Shown here: positions 53,665-63,185 of the stretch, piece by piece
Layout: every line of letters starts with the position of its first letter
Position numbering within the stretch: the stretch's first letter is position 1
DNA from: Thiomargarita sp.
GTDB lineage: Bacteria > Pseudomonadota > Gammaproteobacteria > Beggiatoales > Beggiatoaceae
Direction of reading: 5' to 3'
DNA length: 64,000 nucleotides
NCBI GenBank assembly: GCA_020721005.1
Contig: DYNP01000005.1
Location: forward strand, 186,001-250,000
The notes under the pieces: generated by a model
What the model was told of the DNA's origin: nothing
The model's input: the letters and a program-made list of their open reading frames with translations, nothing else
Databases searched by the model: none
Made by a program: the position numbers and the translations under genes

Positions 53665-53760
53665 ATGGCTAACCAAGCACAAAAAGAGACCGTGTATCCT
53701 ATGTAGGATGTGCTGAGCGTTTTTTGCGAAGCGCATCAATTGAGGAAGGAAGACAATATT
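53665..53760 (+). repeat. 97-bp direct repeat, copy B
   Basis: This is the second copy of the direct repeat at 53241-53337, with CCT instead of CCC in the proline codon and GGA instead of GGG further on. It ends 44 bases before the stop codon of the agmatine deiminase gene on the opposite strand. Confidence 0.88.
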
Positions 53761-53803
53761 CGAGTCTCCATAATTTTGTGGCACGGGATGCTTATTGAGC
53801 AGC

Positions 53804-54835
53804 TTAAATGAGAGGGACTGGTTGTTGTTGGGTGATGCAGTGAATACATCCTCCTCCATAAACCAGGTCGAGTCCATAAACTGGGGTCAATTGCAGAGTG
53901 GAGAATGCTTTGCTGAGAATGTTCAGTGCAGTTTGGTCAGCAGGATCGTCGAAAGTTGGCACAATGAGACCGCCATTGGCTCGATAAAAGTTGATGTAGG
54001 AAAGAGCAAGTCGACCGTAAGCATCTTCCCGAGGTGCTGGTTGGGGAATTTCAATAATTTCCAGGGAACGACCTTGAGCATCGGTGGCGTGACGCAGGCG
54101 TTGGAGGTTGTCTTGGAGAGCTGGATAATTGCTGTCTTGAGGATCTTGACAAGTGAGGGCTAACACGGTTCCCGGGTGCACAAAACAGGCAAGATTGTCG
54201 ACATGTCCTGCAGTTTCATCGTTTTCCAGTCCCTGTCCTAACCAGATGATTTTGGAGATATTAAGGTAGTCTCGCAGATAGTTTTCGATTTCAGTTTGGG
54301 TGAGGTGGGGATTGCGATTGGGATTGAGTAAACATTCTTCGGTGGTGAGCAGGGTGCCTTGCCCATCTACATAAAATGAGCCGCCCTCCAAGATCAAAGG
54401 GGCTTGGTAACAGAGCAGTTGCAGATGTTGGAGCAGTCGTTGACCCAGTAAGGCGTCTTGTTGATAGTCGGCAAGAGATTCTCGATTTTCTCCCCAGGCA
54501 TTGAATTGCCAGTGAATGCCGGCAATTTTGGAGTGGTGCTGATGGATGAGGAAGGTGGGACCGGTGTCACGAAGCCAGGTATCATCCAAGGGTAAGGGAA
54601 CAATTTGGATATTGGGACCGCAAAGTTGTTGGGCTATAGTCTGATGTTCTGGAAGTGTAACCATGTTGACCGGTTCATAACGGGCAATGGCTTGGGCAAC
54701 ATTGGCATAGCTGATGGCGGCTCGAGACAGTTCAAAGGGCCAACTGTTGGGTCGACAAGGCCAGCCCATCCAGCAGCACTGGTGAGGGTGCCATTCGGCA
54801 GGCATGTAATAGTGGTCGATAAGGGGAGTGTTCAT
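53804..54835 (-). CDS. aguA: Agmatine deiminase family protein
   Basis: The enzyme converts agmatine to N-carbamoylputrescine, a route to putrescine. The 343-residue protein shows the guanidine-modifying fold: PAEWHPHQCCWMGWP at the N-terminus, DDTWLRDTGPTFL (near 85), ILEGGSFYVDGQGT (near 148), ENDETAGHVDNLACF (near 213) and the catalytic Cys in GGCIHCITQQ (near 335). Usually this last motif reads GGNIHCITQQ; the Cys two positions earlier is unusual. The carbamoylputrescine hydrolase partner (aguB) is not adjacent. Confidence 0.9.
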   Translation of the reverse strand: MNTPLIDHYYMPAEWHPHQCCWMGWPCRPNSWPFELSRAAISYANVAQAIARYEPVNMVTLPEHQTIAQQLCGPNIQIVPLPLDDTWLRDTGPTFLIHQHHSKIAGIHWQFNAWGENRESLADYQQDALLGQRLLQHLQLLCYQAPLILEGGSFYVDGQGTLLTTEECLLNPNRNPHLTQTEIENYLRDYLNISKIIWLGQGLENDETAGHVDNLACFVHPGTVLALTCQDPQDSNYPALQDNLQRLRHATDAQGRSLEIIEIPQPAPREDAYGRLALSYINFYRANGGLIVPTFDDPADQTALNILSKAFSTLQLTPVYGLDLVYGGGCIHCITQQQPVPLI

Positions 54836-54889
54836 TGATGTAACTTTCTGAATAGGTTGATATTTTCGTTTAAATATGAGGGTAATTTT

Positions 54890-55984
54890 TTAGAGGAACC
54901 GAGCTTGATGAATCTGTTGGATGACGGAAGAACTGCTGAGTTGATTGAGGCATTGGCTGTGACTTTGTTTGTGGCGATCGCAGCCTTCTTGGTGACAGGG
55001 AACACAATCTCCGGGGGCTTGTATTAATAAGACGTTACCTACTTTTTGGGTGCCATGGTGTTGAAAAGGATTGCAGTTTTGGCTGTGTCCGAGTGGCCAG
55101 GGGGACCATTTTAGAGGATTAGTGGGACCGTAAAGGGCAACGGTGGGGGTTCCCGTGGCGGCTGCCAAGTGAGTAACTGCGGTGTCTGGTCCAACGTAGA
55201 ATTGACTTTTTGGCAGCAGTTGGGCTATCTCGCCAAATTGAAGGCGCCCTGCTAGATTGAGAATGGGGCCTTTTAGAGAATGTAGGGTTTGCGTAAGGTA
55301 GGTTTGTTCGGTGGGCGATGAGCTGCCGGTGATGATGATGTGTAACCCTTGTTGTATCAGATAGGTGATGAGGTGTTGCCAGTTGGGTTGAGACCAGCGT
55401 TTGTAGTGCCATTGAGGCAGCAGATGCAGTAAGACAAAGGGGCGTTGTTGCCAAGTTTTAGGAATGTGGCGTTGCATCAGTTGTTCTGTGGGCTCTGCAC
55501 TTTTTGGGGGGATGATCGAATAGGTGCGCGGGATGTTGAGAAGGTCAGCCAGTCGCAGATTTTGTAAAACGGTGTGAGTTTGGGTATTGTCCAATTCAGT
55601 CCAGTGCTGAGTGAGTAGGCGTTTCCAGTTATCCTGCCAGCGAGGTTTGGGAACGATTGCAATGCGTTGTTTGGCAGCGAGAAAAGTGTAGACAAGGGGG
55701 CGATCGCCGGGTAAGGTGGAAATGCCCAAGTCATAGTGTCGGGTAATGCGGGTGAGAAGGTGTTTATACTGGGATAAGTTGGGGTGTTCAGCGACTGAAA
55801 TCAGTTGGTTATAGTCAGGATTGCCGATCAGCATATCTCCTTTATGAGCATAAACTAGGACGTCAATTTGGGACTGTGGATAGGAGTGTCGCAGGCTTCT
55901 AAGCAGGGGAGTGACCAGCAGCACGTCTCCAATTTGGCGGGTGGCGATGAGTAGAATGTTGTGAGCGGAGAATAGTGGGGGCAT
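54890..55984 (-). CDS. Family 9 glycosyltransferase (LPS heptosyltransferase-like)
   Basis: The 364-residue protein has the GT9 pattern: NILLIATRQIGDVLLVTPLLRSL at the start, an ADP-sugar-binding segment near 255 (LPKSQFYVGPDTAVTHLAAATGTPTVALYGPTNP in pieces) and a GT-B fold. Family members add heptose to the lipopolysaccharide inner core. It is closest to the WaaQ/heptosyltransferase III-like group. Near the C-terminus a cysteine cluster, CVPCHQEGCDRH, resembles the metal-like site seen in some GT9 proteins. No other LPS gene is next to it; the agmatine deiminase lies 54 bases downstream. Confidence 0.87.
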   Translation of the reverse strand: MPPLFSAHNILLIATRQIGDVLLVTPLLRSLRHSYPQSQIDVLVYAHKGDMLIGNPDYNQLISVAEHPNLSQYKHLLTRITRHYDLGISTLPGDRPLVYTFLAAKQRIAIVPKPRWQDNWKRLLTQHWTELDNTQTHTVLQNLRLADLLNIPRTYSIIPPKSAEPTEQLMQRHIPKTWQQRPFVLLHLLPQWHYKRWSQPNWQHLITYLIQQGLHIIITGSSSPTEQTYLTQTLHSLKGPILNLAGRLQFGEIAQLLPKSQFYVGPDTAVTHLAAATGTPTVALYGPTNPLKWSPWPLGHSQNCNPFQHHGTQKVGNVLLIQAPGDCVPCHQEGCDRHKQSHSQCLNQLSSSSVIQQIHQARFL

Positions 55985-56323
55985 TGGTTAAGGTGAAGGT
56001 GGCTTGGTGGAAGGTTCAAATTGTGATAATCATTGATTCCACAGTCCTTTTTGGATAGGGGATTGAAATTTTGAAAGGGGTATTTAGCTTGTCTGCTTGT
56101 TTAGCAAGAAAATATTTTCTTCAAAAGAGGAATTGTTTGGGGGTGAGGATTAGGCGTTTTAAGAGTATAACTAAAAATAATCTGGGTTGTCATTTCTTTA
56201 TGGGTGAATTTGTTTTATAATGCTGCAGTGCAACACTGTCAATTTTTACTTAGTCTTAGGAATTGTTTCGAATCACTTACTTTAGTTATTTTAATTGATA
56301 GACCTACCAACAAGGGGAAAAAT
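55985..56323. other. Intergenic region upstream of gltA
   Basis: This 339-base region separates the divergent heptosyltransferase and gltA. The gltA frame is open back to 56204, but family alignment and the AGGGGAA site support ATG 56324. I saw no repeat or RNA structure worth naming. Confidence 0.45.
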
Positions 56324-57628
56324 ATGAGCAATCATACGGTCACTATCACCGACAATGCCACGGGAAAATCGATGATCTGTCCAGTCAAGATGGGTACTCA
56401 TGGTCATCCTGTTATTGACTGCCAAGCTTTACCAAAAGAGTTGGGGATGTTTACCTTTGATCCGGCTTTTGTCACTACTGCCAGTTGTGAAAGTGCCATT
56501 ACTTTTATTGACGGAGATAAAGGTATTTTATTGTACCGGGGATACCCGATTGAGCAGTTGGCAGAGCAAAGTTCCTTTATTGAGGTTTGCTACCTGTTGC
56601 TTTATGGGGAATTACCTACCCCGCCTCAATTGGAGGAATTCACGTGGTCAGTGAAAAAGTACACTTTGCTGCATGAAGGGTTGTTGGGATTTTATCGGGG
56701 ATTCCGTCACGATGCTCATCCTATGGCTATGCTGGTGGGTATTGTAGGTGCGCTATCAGGTTATTATCATGATTCCTTGGATATTAAAGATCCTGAGCAT
56801 CGACACCGCTCCGCCCTTCGTCTAGTTGCCAAAATGCCCACCATTGCGGCAAATAGTTATCGTTATATTATGGGCAGACCTTTTTCTTATCCTCGTAATG
56901 ATTTGGATTATGTTCATAATTTCATGAATATGACATTTTCAATTCCCTCTGAGCCTTATGTTTTCAACGAGACTGCCATTCGGGCTTTGGAAATTATCAT
57001 GATTCTCCATGCTGATCATGAGCAGAATGCCAGTACTTCCACGGTGCGGCTGGCTGGCAGTTCCCAAGCTCATCCTTTTTCCTGTGCTGCGGCGGGAATT
57101 GCCACGTTGTGGGGACCGGCTCATGGGGGTGCAAATGAGGCTGTGATTCGGATGTTGCAAGAGATTGCACATCCTAAAAATATTCCTTCTTATATTGAAC
57201 GGATTAAGAAGGGTGACTTTCGGTTGATGGGATTTGGGCATCGGGTTTATAAAAACTATGATCCCCGGGCTAAAATCATTCGTGAAAGTTGTCACAGGTT
57301 GTTAACGGAGTTAAATGCGGAACATCTGCCCTTGTTTGAGACCGCTATGGAGTTGGAACGTATCGCATTGGAAGATAGTTATTTTATTGAGCGCAAATTG
57401 TATCCAAATGTTGATTTTTATTCTGGAATTATTCTCAGTGCCTTGGGTTTCCCGCTCAATATGTTTACGGTGATGTTCGCTGTATCACGTACCATTGGTT
57501 GGGTGGCTCAATGGATGGAGATGATGGATGAGCCTAATATGAGAATTGCTCGGCCACGTCAATTATACACTGGAGCAGCGCAACGAAATTATATTCCCAT
57601 GTCCCAACGTCAAACTTTGAAAAGTTGA
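56324..57628 (+). CDS. gltA: Citrate synthase (type II)
   Basis: GltA condenses oxaloacetate and acetyl-CoA. From ATG 56324 it has 434 residues. The small N-terminal beta domain ([13 protein letters not shown]) typical of hexameric, NADH-regulated Gram-negative enzymes is present. Catalytic segments are [19 protein letters not shown] (His near 267), [26 protein letters not shown] and the late Asp-bearing [12 protein letters not shown] precedes the start. A hairpin follows the stop. Confidence 0.95.
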   Translation: MSNHTVTITDNATGKSMICPVKMGTHGHPVIDCQALPKELGMFTFDPAFVTTASCESAITFIDGDKGILLYRGYPIEQLAEQSSFIEVCYLLLYGELPTPPQLEEFTWSVKKYTLLHEGLLGFYRGFRHDAHPMAMLVGIVGALSGYYHDSLDIKDPEHRHRSALRLVAKMPTIAANSYRYIMGRPFSYPRNDLDYVHNFMNMTFSIPSEPYVFNETAIRALEIIMILHADHEQNASTSTVRLAGSSQAHPFSCAAAGIATLWGPAHGGANEAVIRMLQEIAHPKNIPSYIERIKKGDFRLMGFGHRVYKNYDPRAKIIRESCHRLLTELNAEHLPLFETAMELERIALEDSYFIERKLYPNVDFYSGIILSALGFPLNMFTVMFAVSRTIGWVAQWMEMMDEPNMRIARPRQLYTGAAQRNYIPMSQRQTLKS

Positions 57629-57651
57629 GAGTTTCAATCCTAGGTTTAGGC

Positions 57652-57678
57652 AACAAGGGGTAATAATAGCCCCTTGTT
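57652..57678 (+). terminator. gltA terminator hairpin
   Basis: AACAAGGGG (57652-57660) pairs with CCCCTTGTT (57670-57678) around a nine-base loop, 23 bases after the gltA stop. It lacks a long T-run (TTGTTAATCC). Confidence 0.55.
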
Positions 57679-57739
57679 AATCCTGTTCAATTGTCCACAC
57701 TGATTAATTTATTCCCTTCTCCAATCAAAAGGGACTTAC

Positions 57740-58207
57740 TTAGTGATGGTGTACAAAGTTCCAAATTCTTCCCACCCATCCTCGTTCAGACCATGTGGTT
57801 TTCACGCCCTTTTCCAAAAAATGAGCCTTGTAACGCTTATCTTCCATTTGAATGTGATTGGTTAACCATTTACGCAAGAAGCTCAGCAATTCCATACTGA
57901 TGGGAATCTGTTCCTTCTTTAATTTGTTGTGTAATTCAATCACTTGCTTGGTCAATTCTTCATGACGAGCCTTGTGTTCGGGATATTCTGGGTAGTTGAA
58001 AATACGCATCAAACTTTCTTCCACCGAGAAATGGATTAGGGTGTATTGGATCAATTCCTGAAATATGTCGTTGATCACTGTGGTGTCATTTTGTTGAATA
58101 ATCGCCTTGTACAGTCGATTTACCAAACCAACCAATATTTTGTGTTGTTCATCAATTTCTTGAATTCCCACACTTAACTCATCGTTCCACTCAATTAGGT
58201 TTTTCAT
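57740..58207 (-). CDS. Bacteriohemerythrin
   Basis: The 155-residue four-helix protein carries the iron ligands of hemerythrins: WNDELSVGIQEIDEQHKIL (His in DEQH), HFSVEESLM (His and Glu), PEHKARHEEL (two His) and WLTNHIQMEDKRY (His and Asp). It binds O2 at a di-iron site; roles include oxygen storage, transport or sensing, fitting a microaerophile. I prefer ATG 58207, as GGGA is correctly spaced for it; ATG 58213 is two codons upstream. It converges with gltA. Confidence 0.93.
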   Translation of the reverse strand: MKNLIEWNDELSVGIQEIDEQHKILVGLVNRLYKAIIQQNDTTVINDIFQELIQYTLIHFSVEESLMRIFNYPEYPEHKARHEELTKQVIELHNKLKKEQIPISMELLSFLRKWLTNHIQMEDKRYKAHFLEKGVKTTWSERGWVGRIWNFVHHH

Positions 58208-58545
58208 AGCCATTTCCCAAACGCTTGTTCAGTCAAAAAATAATTCCATAGTCATTCAGTCAAAGTATTTTTCATTCCAAAAGGAGATGAGGGTAATTTT
58301 TGGCCTCATGAGTATGATTTTTGTGATGCCCTTAACTTATTTTAACCTTAGGGTATAAAATTAGGGTATAAAAAACTCTCTTTTTATCACAAATTGGGCC
58401 ATTTTGTGAAGTCATACTGTAAATCAATGCCCTTTTCAAGTTATACTTCAATTCTTAATTGCTTCCTTAAAAGAGATAACTTGGCAAATAAGTTAAGACT
58501 GTCTACAATGGATAATTACTCTACTATTACTTTAAGGATCGTGGT
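58208..58545. other. Divergent region bacteriohemerythrin / secreted protein
   Basis: A 13-bp tandem repeat (TTAGGGTATAAAA, twice, 58348-58373) is the only structure seen. Its TATAAAA-like units could carry a -10 element or act as an operator for either flanking gene. Confidence 0.45.
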
Positions 58546-59277
58546 ATGAAAAAAATCACTAAGTACTCCATCGCCTTAGTTAGCACTACCTTGTTAACTG
58601 GAAATTCCGGAGCCCAAGACGCCTCTTTGAATGATAATACGTCTAATATAGCCAATTTTACCCAGCCTCAAGAAAATTCTGTCCAACACTATGATGCTTA
58701 TTTAAGCAAAATCCCTACCGATTTGTTGATAAATCGCTCCAATTTGAGGAGCATTCGAGCCACTGGAGATACAGGTTCAAGTGGAGATCCCAGTAGTGAT
58801 CCCACGATACCCGTGGACAATGGAGTGCCTGAAGTTGAAGAGGAAGGGACTGGATCTACGGTAGCCAGTGGACAACCTCCGATCATGAGTTTATTGAGCT
58901 TCGTGCAGTTATCCCCTCATTACAAAGTGGGAGATCGGGTCAATGTTGCGGTCAATCTATTGCCTGATCAAATGGCAGAAATTCCCCAACGAGTTGATTT
59001 GTGGGTGGCAATTACTATTCCCGGAGTTCCCGATTTCTTTTTCTTTACCGGATCAGCGGTGGAACCAGCCTTCAGTACGCAACCGGAACCTTTTTTAACT
59101 TCCCTAGAGACTGCAGAAAGTAATGTGGCCGTACTGGATTTTCTAATTCCCCCTGGCATCGGTGGCGAGTATACTTTCTATGCTTTACTGGTCAGTGAAG
59201 GGAGCAATCCATTAGAAGGAACCTTGTACAATCGTTCCAACTTGGCTGTTCAATCGACTGTTTTGGACAATGAATAA
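58546..59277 (+). CDS. Secreted protein of unknown function
   Basis: The 243-residue protein begins with a signal peptide (MKKITKYSIALVSTTLL, cleavage near GAQ-DAS). A low-complexity segment rich in Gly, Ser, Asp and Pro (about 75-110) is followed by a compact C-terminal domain of about 125 residues, with LSPHYKVGDRVNVAVNLLP and GGEYTFYALLVSEGSNP. The latter resembles the beta-sandwich tails found in exported proteins of Beggiatoa-like genomes. I cannot name a family. AAGGA is seven bases before the start. It converges with rsxE. Confidence 0.75.
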   Translation: MKKITKYSIALVSTTLLTGNSGAQDASLNDNTSNIANFTQPQENSVQHYDAYLSKIPTDLLINRSNLRSIRATGDTGSSGDPSSDPTIPVDNGVPEVEEEGTGSTVASGQPPIMSLLSFVQLSPHYKVGDRVNVAVNLLPDQMAEIPQRVDLWVAITIPGVPDFFFFTGSAVEPAFSTQPEPFLTSLETAESNVAVLDFLIPPGIGGEYTFYALLVSEGSNPLEGTLYNRSNLAVQSTVLDNE

Positions 59278-59302
59278 CTGAGAGTGAATCTTTTATTTTA
59301 GG

Positions 59303-59989
59303 CTAAGAAAATTGCTCATGCCCCTCAATTTGAGAAGAAAGTGAAAATTGGGCAGTTTTGGCAAGTTTATGGTCAAGCCAATTTTTAAGAGCAACCAACA
59401 GTCCCAATCCAATAAAGGCGCCCGGGGGAAGAATGGCCAACAAGAATCCCCGATAGTCTTCAATCACAATAAAAGTCAAATTTTGAGCCGCTGCCCCAAA
59501 CAGCAGCTCAGCTTGAGAGAATAAAGTTCCATAACCCACCAATTCCCGAAATCCCCCCAACAATACCAGGACCAAGGTAGAGCCCAGTCCCATCATCAAT
59601 CCATCCAATAAAGCATAATCGACTCTGTGTTTGGAGGCAAAGGCTTCCGCACGACCGATGACAAAACAGTTGGTGACGATCAAGGGTATAAATATGCCCA
59701 GTATCAAATAGAGATCGTAATAGTAGGCTTTGATGAACATTTCTACGGCGGTCACAATGGACGCGATGATCAAAACGAAGATGGGCAAACGGACTTCTTG
59801 GGGAATCAGATTGCGGGTGAGTGAAATAATAAAATTGGAAGTGAGAACTGTTAATAAGGTAGCAATTCCCAATCCTAGCCCATTGATTGCAGTGCCAGTC
59901 ACAGCCAACAGTGGGCATAATCCCAACAGTTGTACAAGATTGGCGTTACTTTTCCAAAGTCCTTGGTAAATTATGCTTGAGTAAGTCAT
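59303..59989 (-). CDS. rsxE: Electron transport complex subunit RsxE/RnfE
   Basis: RsxE is an integral membrane subunit of the Rnf/Rsx complex that couples ferredoxin-NAD electron transfer to ion movement or reduces SoxR. The 228-residue protein has six hydrophobic helices and family motifs: LWKSNANLVQLLGLCPLLAVT near the start, IPLIVTNCFVIGRAEAFA near 105 and the ILPPGAFIGLGLL segment near 190. The usual neighbours rsxA, B, C, D and G are absent on both sides, so this copy is separated from its operon. It follows the sortase-type kinase gene by 41 bases. Confidence 0.92.
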   Translation of the reverse strand: MTYSSIIYQGLWKSNANLVQLLGLCPLLAVTGTAINGLGLGIATLLTVLTSNFIISLTRNLIPQEVRLPIFVLIIASIVTAVEMFIKAYYYDLYLILGIFIPLIVTNCFVIGRAEAFASKHRVDYALLDGLMMGLGSTLVLVLLGGFRELVGYGTLFSQAELLFGAAAQNLTFIVIEDYRGFLLAILPPGAFIGLGLLVALKNWLDHKLAKTAQFSLSSQIEGHEQFS

Positions 59990-60030
59990 GGGAATTTCCT
60001 ATGATTTTTGAAATGAGTCGTGTGTTGAAA

Positions 60031-62142
60031 TTACAGGATAGGCAATTGAACAGTGAATGTAGTGGCATTCTCTTTTTTATCGCTGGAGGCTTTGACTTGG
60101 CCACCGTGATAATTGGCTATTAGACGTACAATATACAGTCCCAGTCCCAAGTGAGGTTCTGTATTATTGGTCTGGGGTCGCAAGGAGACCATAGTTTGGA
60201 AAAGTTGCTCTTGCGGAATGTCACTGGGCAACAGTTTACCATAATTAGTAATTTGTAAGTGAGCCTGGTGTTTTTGTTGAGTCAGGCGAATTATAATGGG
60301 ATGATTATGTTGAGTAAAATCAACAGCATTGGCAATCAGTTTGTCCAGCATTTGGGCAATGAGATCTGGGGCACCTTGAAGATTGATCGTGTGAGGCGTA
60401 AGATGATCTTCAATAGTGTATTGAGGGTAGACTAGGCGATAGCTGGCAATACAACTTTTAACCAACTGCGTGAGATCGAATTGTTCCCGTTCTGCACTTT
60501 GTAACGTTTGTTCCAAACGAGTCGCTTCAGTCAATCGGGTGATCAGAACATTCAGACGAGTTATCCCCTCTTTAGCCCGTTGCAAATAAGTTTGGCTTTC
60601 TTCATTAGAACATTCATAAGGGTAATCTTGAGCAGAATGAAGAGCTTCTAGGTTTTCCAAAGAAGTTCTAACTACTGCAATAGGAGTTCTCAACTCATGA
60701 GAAAGGCGACTGGCCATCCCTTCCAAATAGGTATTGTACTGTTTCAGCCGTTCCAAATTGTTGGATATGGTACGAGAAAGTTGACCAATCTCATCTTGAG
60801 CCGTGGAGCCAAGATGCGTGGTGGTGACCCTTCCATTGGCGTCTATTGCACCTTCTGCCTGATTGCGCAAGCGTTGTAATCTGACGGCGAGATAACTTGC
60901 AAATGTCAGTAGTAGCAGAGTTACCGTTAAAAAAATGAGTAAAGTTTTGTTGTACAAACTGGCGATGGCTTGGCGTTGTATAGCTTGGATGCGATTGCTG
61001 GTCTCTTGTACGACCACAACGCCTACGATTTGGCCTTCAGTTTTAACCGGGTGAGCGGCAGAAACAATAATGGCTTGTTCATCAGGAGTACTGCTCCATG
61101 TTACACTTGCCTTCCCTTTAAGAGCATCGTGAACCTCTTGACCTTCCAACCGATAAGCGCGGGCTTGACTGTCCTTAAAATCTTCTGATGGGGGAGGTAA
61201 TAAGAGACTGTAAAATTTATTCAAAGGATGTTGAGGCAGAGAACGTTGCAATTCTCCGGTCTTAGCAAGTACCCGTCTTTGCTTATCCAATACCCAAATT
61301 CGACGCCCCGGAGTTTCTTCGGAAGCCTTGATGATTTGCTCAATATCCGAAGATGGAGTAAAAACTTTGCCCACAGTTTCCAAATTTTGAATCGGGGAAG
61401 TGCCAATCACAATTTTAACTTGTCGCTTTAGAGTATCATCAACATCTGCAATCGCAAACCCCAACTTATCCCCAATCATATTGTCGGGAATTCGAAGTTC
61501 CAGATTATAACCTTCAGCAGTTTCAGTGAAAGTTCCCTGTATACGATTTTCCGTGATCAATGAGTAAGGAGAATCACGTTCCTTGTAAGCGGTAACCCAA
61601 CCCGGTTGAAATGGGGCAACAAGGTAACGATGATAATTCTGATGAAGGTCTCGGATAACAATTTGAAGATGATCAACATCTTTCACTCCAGAATCAGTTT
61701 CTCTGCGGTACACAATCTTATTATCTTGCACAATAAAGAGAGCATAATAGTGACCCTTATAATTTCCCAACAAGTGACGAAATGACAGAGAATCGGGTTG
61801 ATAATCTTCCTCGATTTTCAGTATGTGTTTTTCCGCATAATTTTCTGCCAATTTGAGAATATCTCGCCAATCGTGGATGTTGTCATCCAATTTAATCGGC
61901 GTTTTGAGATTATGTACAAAGAGGGGATCATCCTCTCTGACCGTGTCCACCAATTTGCGACTGAATAACAATGGACGCCCATTAAGTATGTTGGCTAGGA
62001 TTTTAGCTGTATCCTGCAGAGAGATTTCCAAGTTATCCCGTAAATACCGTTCCATTTCCCGCACGTATTCATAACCCACATAAGGTATGCTCAGTAAGGT
62101 AAGTGACAGCAACAAAACTTGACTGCGTATAGTGAAAATCAT
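60031..62142 (-). CDS. Membrane histidine kinase resembling the proteobacterial dedicated sortase system kinase
   Basis: The 703-residue protein has an N-terminal membrane helix (about 5-25, with YEYVREMERYLRDNL right after it). A long extracytoplasmic sensor (about 28-385) includes FTETAEGYNLELRIPDNMIGD. A second helix (about 388-412), HAMP, HisKA (SHELRTPIAVV) and HATPase (HLGLGLYIVRLIANYHGG) complete it. Total length and the N-terminal sequence match the TIGR03785-type kinases that accompany a sortase and a VIT-domain surface protein. That response regulator and sortase are not in the window, so the kinase is separated from its system or its partners lie elsewhere. The family name is a recognition, not a search result. 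Confidence 0.8.
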   Translation of the reverse strand: MIFTIRSQVLLLSLTLLSIPYVGYEYVREMERYLRDNLEISLQDTAKILANILNGRPLLFSRKLVDTVREDDPLFVHNLKTPIKLDDNIHDWRDILKLAENYAEKHILKIEEDYQPDSLSFRHLLGNYKGHYYALFIVQDNKIVYRRETDSGVKDVDHLQIVIRDLHQNYHRYLVAPFQPGWVTAYKERDSPYSLITENRIQGTFTETAEGYNLELRIPDNMIGDKLGFAIADVDDTLKRQVKIVIGTSPIQNLETVGKVFTPSSDIEQIIKASEETPGRRIWVLDKQRRVLAKTGELQRSLPQHPLNKFYSLLLPPPSEDFKDSQARAYRLEGQEVHDALKGKASVTWSSTPDEQAIIVSAAHPVKTEGQIVGVVVVQETSNRIQAIQRQAIASLYNKTLLIFLTVTLLLLTFASYLAVRLQRLRNQAEGAIDANGRVTTTHLGSTAQDEIGQLSRTISNNLERLKQYNTYLEGMASRLSHELRTPIAVVRTSLENLEALHSAQDYPYECSNEESQTYLQRAKEGITRLNVLITRLTEATRLEQTLQSAEREQFDLTQLVKSCIASYRLVYPQYTIEDHLTPHTINLQGAPDLIAQMLDKLIANAVDFTQHNHPIIIRLTQQKHQAHLQITNYGKLLPSDIPQEQLFQTMVSLRPQTNNTEPHLGLGLYIVRLIANYHGGQVKASSDKKENATTFTVQLPIL

Positions 62143-62440
62143 GATATTTTGATGGCCGGCATTTTAGGCGATTTACCCCCTAATCTCAGTAGAATGGCTT
62201 GACGATAGAAAACCCCATCTTACCATGCCAAACTAAGTGCGTCAAGTAAATAGGCCTCGTTTTCCGCTTCAGTCAATAACAATCGCTATTCAAAATTGAG
62301 GTTATTTATCAAATAATTGGTCTTGTTTTATACTGATCGTGATGGTAAGATAAATTTTTTTATTGTCAGTTCGTCCCACCGGGCCTATTAGAGATCTACT
62401 ACATACGACATGACCATACTGTCTCTCAAAAGGAGTTTTT

Positions 62441-62581
62441 ATGTTCAATAAAACCACGATGTTGTTGTTTATTTATCGTTCCCAAGTGACACTTGGGAAT
62501 GCAGTCTTGACCGCGCTGCGGTCAGTTATTCATCAGTTTACTCTCCTGTATAGTCAGAAATCACTCCCTGTTGTCGTGTAA
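62441..62581 (+). pseudogene. ORF start interrupted by a MITE-like element
   Basis: A strong AAAAGGAG site at 62428-62435 precedes an ATG at 62441. The first 12 codons read MFNKTTMLLFIY, like the start of an exported protein. At codon 13 the sequence runs into copy 2 of the MITE-like element, and the frame ends at a TAA inside it (62579). The original downstream gene is not recognisable. Confidence 0.55.
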
Positions 62582-62734
62582 ACAAGGGCAGCCAGTTAAT
62601 GACGGTGTAGGTTGAAAAATGGGGGGCTTGATTTTCATAGATTTGCTAACGACTGTGTCCCTTTGTCCCTGTTTTTATTCGTATAGACCGCGACGCGGTC
62701 AAGACTGCATTCCCAAGTAACACTTGGGAACGAG
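62477..62734 (+). mobile_element. MITE-like element, copy 2
   Basis: This 258-bp copy has terminal inverted repeats starting CGTTCCCAAGTGACACTTGG and closing with the complementary AACACTTGGGAACGAG. It is inserted right after the start of a small exported-protein-like ORF. It is very similar to copy 3 throughout and slightly more distant from copy 1. Confidence 0.87.
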
Positions 62735-62798
62735 GCAAAAAATTTAACGGTTGATCAAGCAATTGCCTCGTTCCCAAGTGTTACTTGCCTCGTTGCCT

Positions 62799-63056
62799 CG
62801 TTCCCAAGTGCCACTTGGGAATGCAGTCTTGACCGCGCCGCGGTCAGTTATTCATCAATTTATTCTCCTGTATACTCAGAAATCAATCCCTGTTGTCGTG
62901 TAAACAAGGGCAGCCAGTTAATGACGGTGTAGGTTGAAAAATGGGGGGCTTGATTTTCATAGATTTGCTAACGACTGTGTCCCTTTGTCCCTGTTTTTAT
63001 TCGTATAGACCGCGACGCGGTCAAGACGGCATTCCCAAGTAGTACTTGAAAGCGAG
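62799..63056 (+). mobile_element. MITE-like element, copy 3
   Basis: This 258-bp copy has the same orientation as copy 2 and lies 64 bases after it. The right end is degenerate (GTAGTACTTGAAAGCGAG). A partial left end (CGTTCCCAAGTGTTACTTG) also lies between the two copies, at 62769-62787, so this region has been built up by repeated insertion or duplication. Confidence 0.85.
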
Positions 63057-63185
63057 GCAAAGATTATTGCCTTTTTTTGAAGTTAAGATATAATAAACTG
63101 ACTTTTGCACTCTTAAGGTGCGAAGCGAAATTTCCTATTATTAAGTAGGTTTCCTATTGACTGATTAACTAAAGTGGAGAGAATC

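Noticed and set aside
53241-53760. Composite transposon
   Set aside because: Although direct repeats bracket the element, there is no transposase and no cargo gene.
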